NCBI GenBank assembly: GCA_030632625.1
Contig: DAOVUK010000115.1
Span: 1 to 8,213, forward strand
Origin: Gammaproteobacteria bacterium
GTDB lineage: Bacteria; Pseudomonadota; Gammaproteobacteria; GRL18
Length of the DNA stretch: 8,213 nucleotides
Reading direction: 5' to 3'
Part shown: positions 5,563 through 8,213 of the stretch, one piece after another
Numbering within the stretch: the first letter of the stretch is position 1
Layout of the letters: each line of letters starts with the position of its first letter
The notes under the pieces: model-generated
Database searches by the model: none
What the model saw: the letters and a program-made list of their open reading frames with translations, nothing else
What the model was told of the DNA's origin: nothing
Made by a program: the position numbers and the translations under genes

Positions 5563-8208
5563 ATGGATATAGATTTAGACTCATTAATTGCTCACTTAGG
5601 AAAGCAGGCACGTTCTGCATTAGAAGGTTCCAGTGGCAAATGTGTTGCCAGAGGCGGCTATGAAATTACTATCGAAGATTTTCTCCTGGAACTATTAGAA
5701 TCTCCTGAAAATGAATTAACTCATATACTGAAGCAATTTGATATTTCTGTCACCAAAGTGAATCGTGCGATTCATATGACTCAGGATCTCCGTTCGGGCA
5801 ATACATCACATCCGGTGTTTTCACCCTTACTGATTGACTGGCTGCAGGAATCCTGGTTATTATGTTCACTTAAATTAAACATCAGTCATATTAGCACAGG
5901 CGCGATGATCCTGACTCTTTTGTCTAATCCCAATCGTTTTGGCAGAATGGCGTATTATGATTTGCTGGAAACAATTTCTGTGGAAAAATTATTCACTTTA
6001 CTGCAGGGGAAGTTAATTGAACAAGGCATGGATTCTGACTCATTACAAGCTTCAGGTGTGCAGCAAAATACTATGGAGCAGGCGTTACAAAAATATACCA
6101 TTGATTTTACTTTGCAGGCCAGTAATGATGAGATTGATCCTGTCTTTTGCCGTGATAGTGAAATACGTCAAATAATTGATATTCTGGCCAGGCGTAGAAA
6201 AAATAATCCTATTGCTGTTGGTGAACCCGGTGTCGGTAAAACAGCCGTGGTTGAAGGTTTGGCTTTAAAAATTGTTAAGGGTGAAGTACCTGATATTTTA
6301 AAAGATGTCAGATTGCTGGGCCTGGATATGGGCCTGCTGCAAGCGGGTGCCAGTGTTAAAGGTGAATTTGAAAAAAGACTAAAAGCTGTTATAGAAGAGG
6401 TCAAATCATCTACACAGCCTATTATTCTTTTTATTGATGAAGCACATACTCTGGTGGGTGCTGGCGGGCAGGCAGGTGGTAGTGATGCAGCCAACTTATT
6501 GAAACCTGCACTGGCTCGGGGCGAATTAAGAACCATTGCTGCCACAACCTGGAGTGAATATAAAAAATACTTTGAAAAAGATCCGGCTTTAGCAAGACGC
6601 TTCCAGCTGGTTAAGTTAGAGGAGCCGTCAGCTGCTCAGGCCATGGTTATTTTACGTGGTTTAAAGGATAAGTATGAAATCACCCATGGTGTCTATATTC
6701 GAGATGAAGCCATAGAAGCAGCGGCTCGATTATCCAAGCGTTATATCTCAGGTCGTTTATTGCCGGATAAGGCCATTGATGTACTCGATACGGCCTGTGC
6801 CCGTGTTAAAATCAGTATTTCTTCACAACCGGCAATTCTTGAGGAGTATCAGGCAAAAAACATTTCTTTAAAACGACAATTATTGGCTATTCAAAGAGAT
6901 ATTGATATGGGGCTTATTTTTGATACAACAGCCACACTACAGTTAAGCAAAGAAATTGATGAATTATCGCGGCTTTTTGATGCAGTGAATATTCAGTGGC
7001 GCAAAGAATCAAAAATTGCCAATGAGATCCTAAAGTTACGCCAGACATTAGCCAATAAAAAGAATCAGCAAGTTGCTTCTAATATTGATAATTTAATGTC
7101 TCGCTTATCCGATTTGACAACAAATCTGAAAGACCTGATAAAAAATAATCAATCGGCATTAGTCTTCTACGAAGTAGATGCCCGGCTTATTGCTGCTGTT
7201 ATTGCTGACTGGACAGGTATACCTCTGGGTAAAATGATGAGCAATGAAGAAGCTGACATTAATGACTTTCAGATAAAAATGAAACAGCGAATTAAAGGTC
7301 AGGATCATGCCATCGATATTCTGGATAATGCGGTTAAAACGACTAAAACCGGACTATCAAATCCCGATGCCCCTAATGGTGTTTTTTTACTTGTCGGGCC
7401 AAGTGGTGTTGGTAAAACCGAAACAGGCATTGCCCTGGCTGATTTATTATATGGTGGTGAGCGTTTTATGACCACTATCAATATGTCAGAGTTTCAGGAA
7501 AAGCACACCGTGTCCCGTTTGATTGGCTCACCTCCTGGTTATGTTGGTTATGGTGAAGGAGGCCTGTTGACCGAAGCTGTACGTCAACGACCTTATTCTG
7601 TTATTCTTTTAGATGAGGTTGAAAAAGCCAATCCTGAAATTATGAATTTGTTTTATCAGGTATTTGATAAGGGTGTTTTAAATGATGGTGAGGGAAGAGA
7701 AATTGATTTTAAAAATACCACTATTATACTTACCAGTAATTTAGCATCAGATATCATTTCTAAGCTGTGTAATAGTGAAAATGCCGCTGAAAACTCTGTT
7801 AATAACAATACGCAGCCGGATTATCAGCAATTAGTTGATGCCATAAGACCCGTATTAAGCCAGTACTTCAAGCCTGCTTTACTTGCCCGCATGACAATAG
7901 TGCCTTATTTCCCTGTCCATAGTCATGTCATGACTGAATTGACTGAGCTTAAACTTTCAAGTATTGCTCATCGGCTTGATCATGAGCACAAAATTAAATT
8001 GAAGTATGATAATAATGTGTTAGAACAAATTTCAAGACGTTGCCAGGAAGTTGAAACCGGAGCCAGAAACATTGATCATATTATTAATCACAATATTATC
8101 CCGCAGATTTCAAATTATTTGCTGCAGAATCTCAGTCAGGAAAAAAATTATGACAGCCTGATGATTCATGTCAATGAGCAGGGTAGTTTTGAATATAATT
8201 TTGCATAA
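5563..8208 (+). CDS. clpV: T6SS sheath-disassembly AAA+ ATPase ClpV (TssH)
   Basis: ClpV is a hexameric Hsp100/ClpB-type unfoldase in the cytoplasm. It recognises contracted sheath through the TssC N-terminal helix and threads it apart, using ATP, so that TssB/TssC can be reused. The 881 residues are full length. Domains: an N-terminal Clp_N-like sheath-binding domain at about 1-160; AAA1 with Walker A GEPGVGKT (220-227), the ClpV-typical pore-loop region GASVKGEFEKRL, Walker B ILFIDEAH with D292/E293, and arginine fingers R345/R346 in DPALARRFQ; a coiled middle region at about 420-540; the linker motif DWTGIP (549-554); AAA2 with Walker A GPSGVGKT (612-619), pore tyrosine Y660 in GYVG, and Walker B VILLDEVEKA with D684/E685; then a C-terminal small domain with TGARN. 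Both ATPase sites look intact. GASVKGEFE and the T6SS context separate it from housekeeping ClpB, which has a tyrosine pore loop in AAA1. It ends 5 bases before the window edge. Confidence 0.97.
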   Translation: MDIDLDSLIAHLGKQARSALEGSSGKCVARGGYEITIEDFLLELLESPENELTHILKQFDISVTKVNRAIHMTQDLRSGNTSHPVFSPLLIDWLQESWLLCSLKLNISHISTGAMILTLLSNPNRFGRMAYYDLLETISVEKLFTLLQGKLIEQGMDSDSLQASGVQQNTMEQALQKYTIDFTLQASNDEIDPVFCRDSEIRQIIDILARRRKNNPIAVGEPGVGKTAVVEGLALKIVKGEVPDILKDVRLLGLDMGLLQAGASVKGEFEKRLKAVIEEVKSSTQPIILFIDEAHTLVGAGGQAGGSDAANLLKPALARGELRTIAATTWSEYKKYFEKDPALARRFQLVKLEEPSAAQAMVILRGLKDKYEITHGVYIRDEAIEAAARLSKRYISGRLLPDKAIDVLDTACARVKISISSQPAILEEYQAKNISLKRQLLAIQRDIDMGLIFDTTATLQLSKEIDELSRLFDAVNIQWRKESKIANEILKLRQTLANKKNQQVASNIDNLMSRLSDLTTNLKDLIKNNQSALVFYEVDARLIAAVIADWTGIPLGKMMSNEEADINDFQIKMKQRIKGQDHAIDILDNAVKTTKTGLSNPDAPNGVFLLVGPSGVGKTETGIALADLLYGGERFMTTINMSEFQEKHTVSRLIGSPPGYVGYGEGGLLTEAVRQRPYSVILLDEVEKANPEIMNLFYQVFDKGVLNDGEGREIDFKNTTIILTSNLASDIISKLCNSENAAENSVNNNTQPDYQQLVDAIRPVLSQYFKPALLARMTIVPYFPVHSHVMTELTELKLSSIAHRLDHEHKIKLKYDNNVLEQISRRCQEVETGARNIDHIINHNIIPQISNYLLQNLSQEKNYDSLMIHVNEQGSFEYNFA

Positions 8209-8213
8209 TTAAT

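Noticed and set aside
6168..6545. A 125-codon minus strand reading frame opposite clpV AAA1.
   Set aside because: It is the antisense shadow of the conserved Walker A/B region of clpV; its Ala/Pro/Ser-rich composition is that of an artefact.
5563..8208. Housekeeping ClpB disaggregase as an alternative for the large ATPase.
   Set aside because: The AAA1 pore region reads GASVKGEFE as in ClpV, the N-terminal domain is unlike ClpB, and it follows tssE-tssF-tssG in one tight gene run.

Overview
The window is part of a type VI secretion system (T6SS) locus from an AT-rich proteobacterium. It is most likely a gammaproteobacterium, because the TssC and ClpV proteins read like Vibrio-type VipB and ClpV. 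That assignment rests on remembered family sequence; no species can be named. All six real genes are on the + strand.

Layout: (1) 2-556 is the C-terminal part of a MATE-family multidrug/toxin exporter whose start lies before the window. (2) 557-657 is a 101-base gap with a weak inverted repeat, a weak promoter candidate and a good ribosome binding site. (3) 658-2178 is tssC, the large contractile-sheath subunit. (4) 2179-2298 is a 120-base gap rich in short palindromes, with a perfect TATAAT hexamer. It lies where hcp (and sometimes tagJ) sits in many T6SS clusters. (5) 2299-2709 is tssE, 2718-4499 tssF and 4463-5530 tssG: tightly packed baseplate genes, with tssG starting inside tssF. (6) 5563-8208 is clpV (tssH), the sheath-recycling AAA+ ATPase, complete and ending 5 bases before the window edge.

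How they work together: TssE, TssF and TssG are baseplate wedge parts, homologous to phage T4 gp25, gp6 and gp53. TssC, with its partner TssB, polymerises on that baseplate as a contractile sheath around an Hcp tube. After firing, ClpV binds the N-terminal helix of TssC in the contracted sheath and unfolds it for reuse. The genes for TssB, Hcp, VgrG, TssA, TssK and the TssJLM membrane complex are not in the window, nor is any recognisable effector or immunity gene.

Nothing here is clearly a new system. The unusual points are tssC without tssB beside it and with a MATE gene immediately upstream, the palindrome-rich tssC-tssE gap, a triple 15-bp in-frame repeat inside tssG that encodes a basic Lys/Tyr stretch, and non-ATG or ambiguous starts for tssG and tssE.
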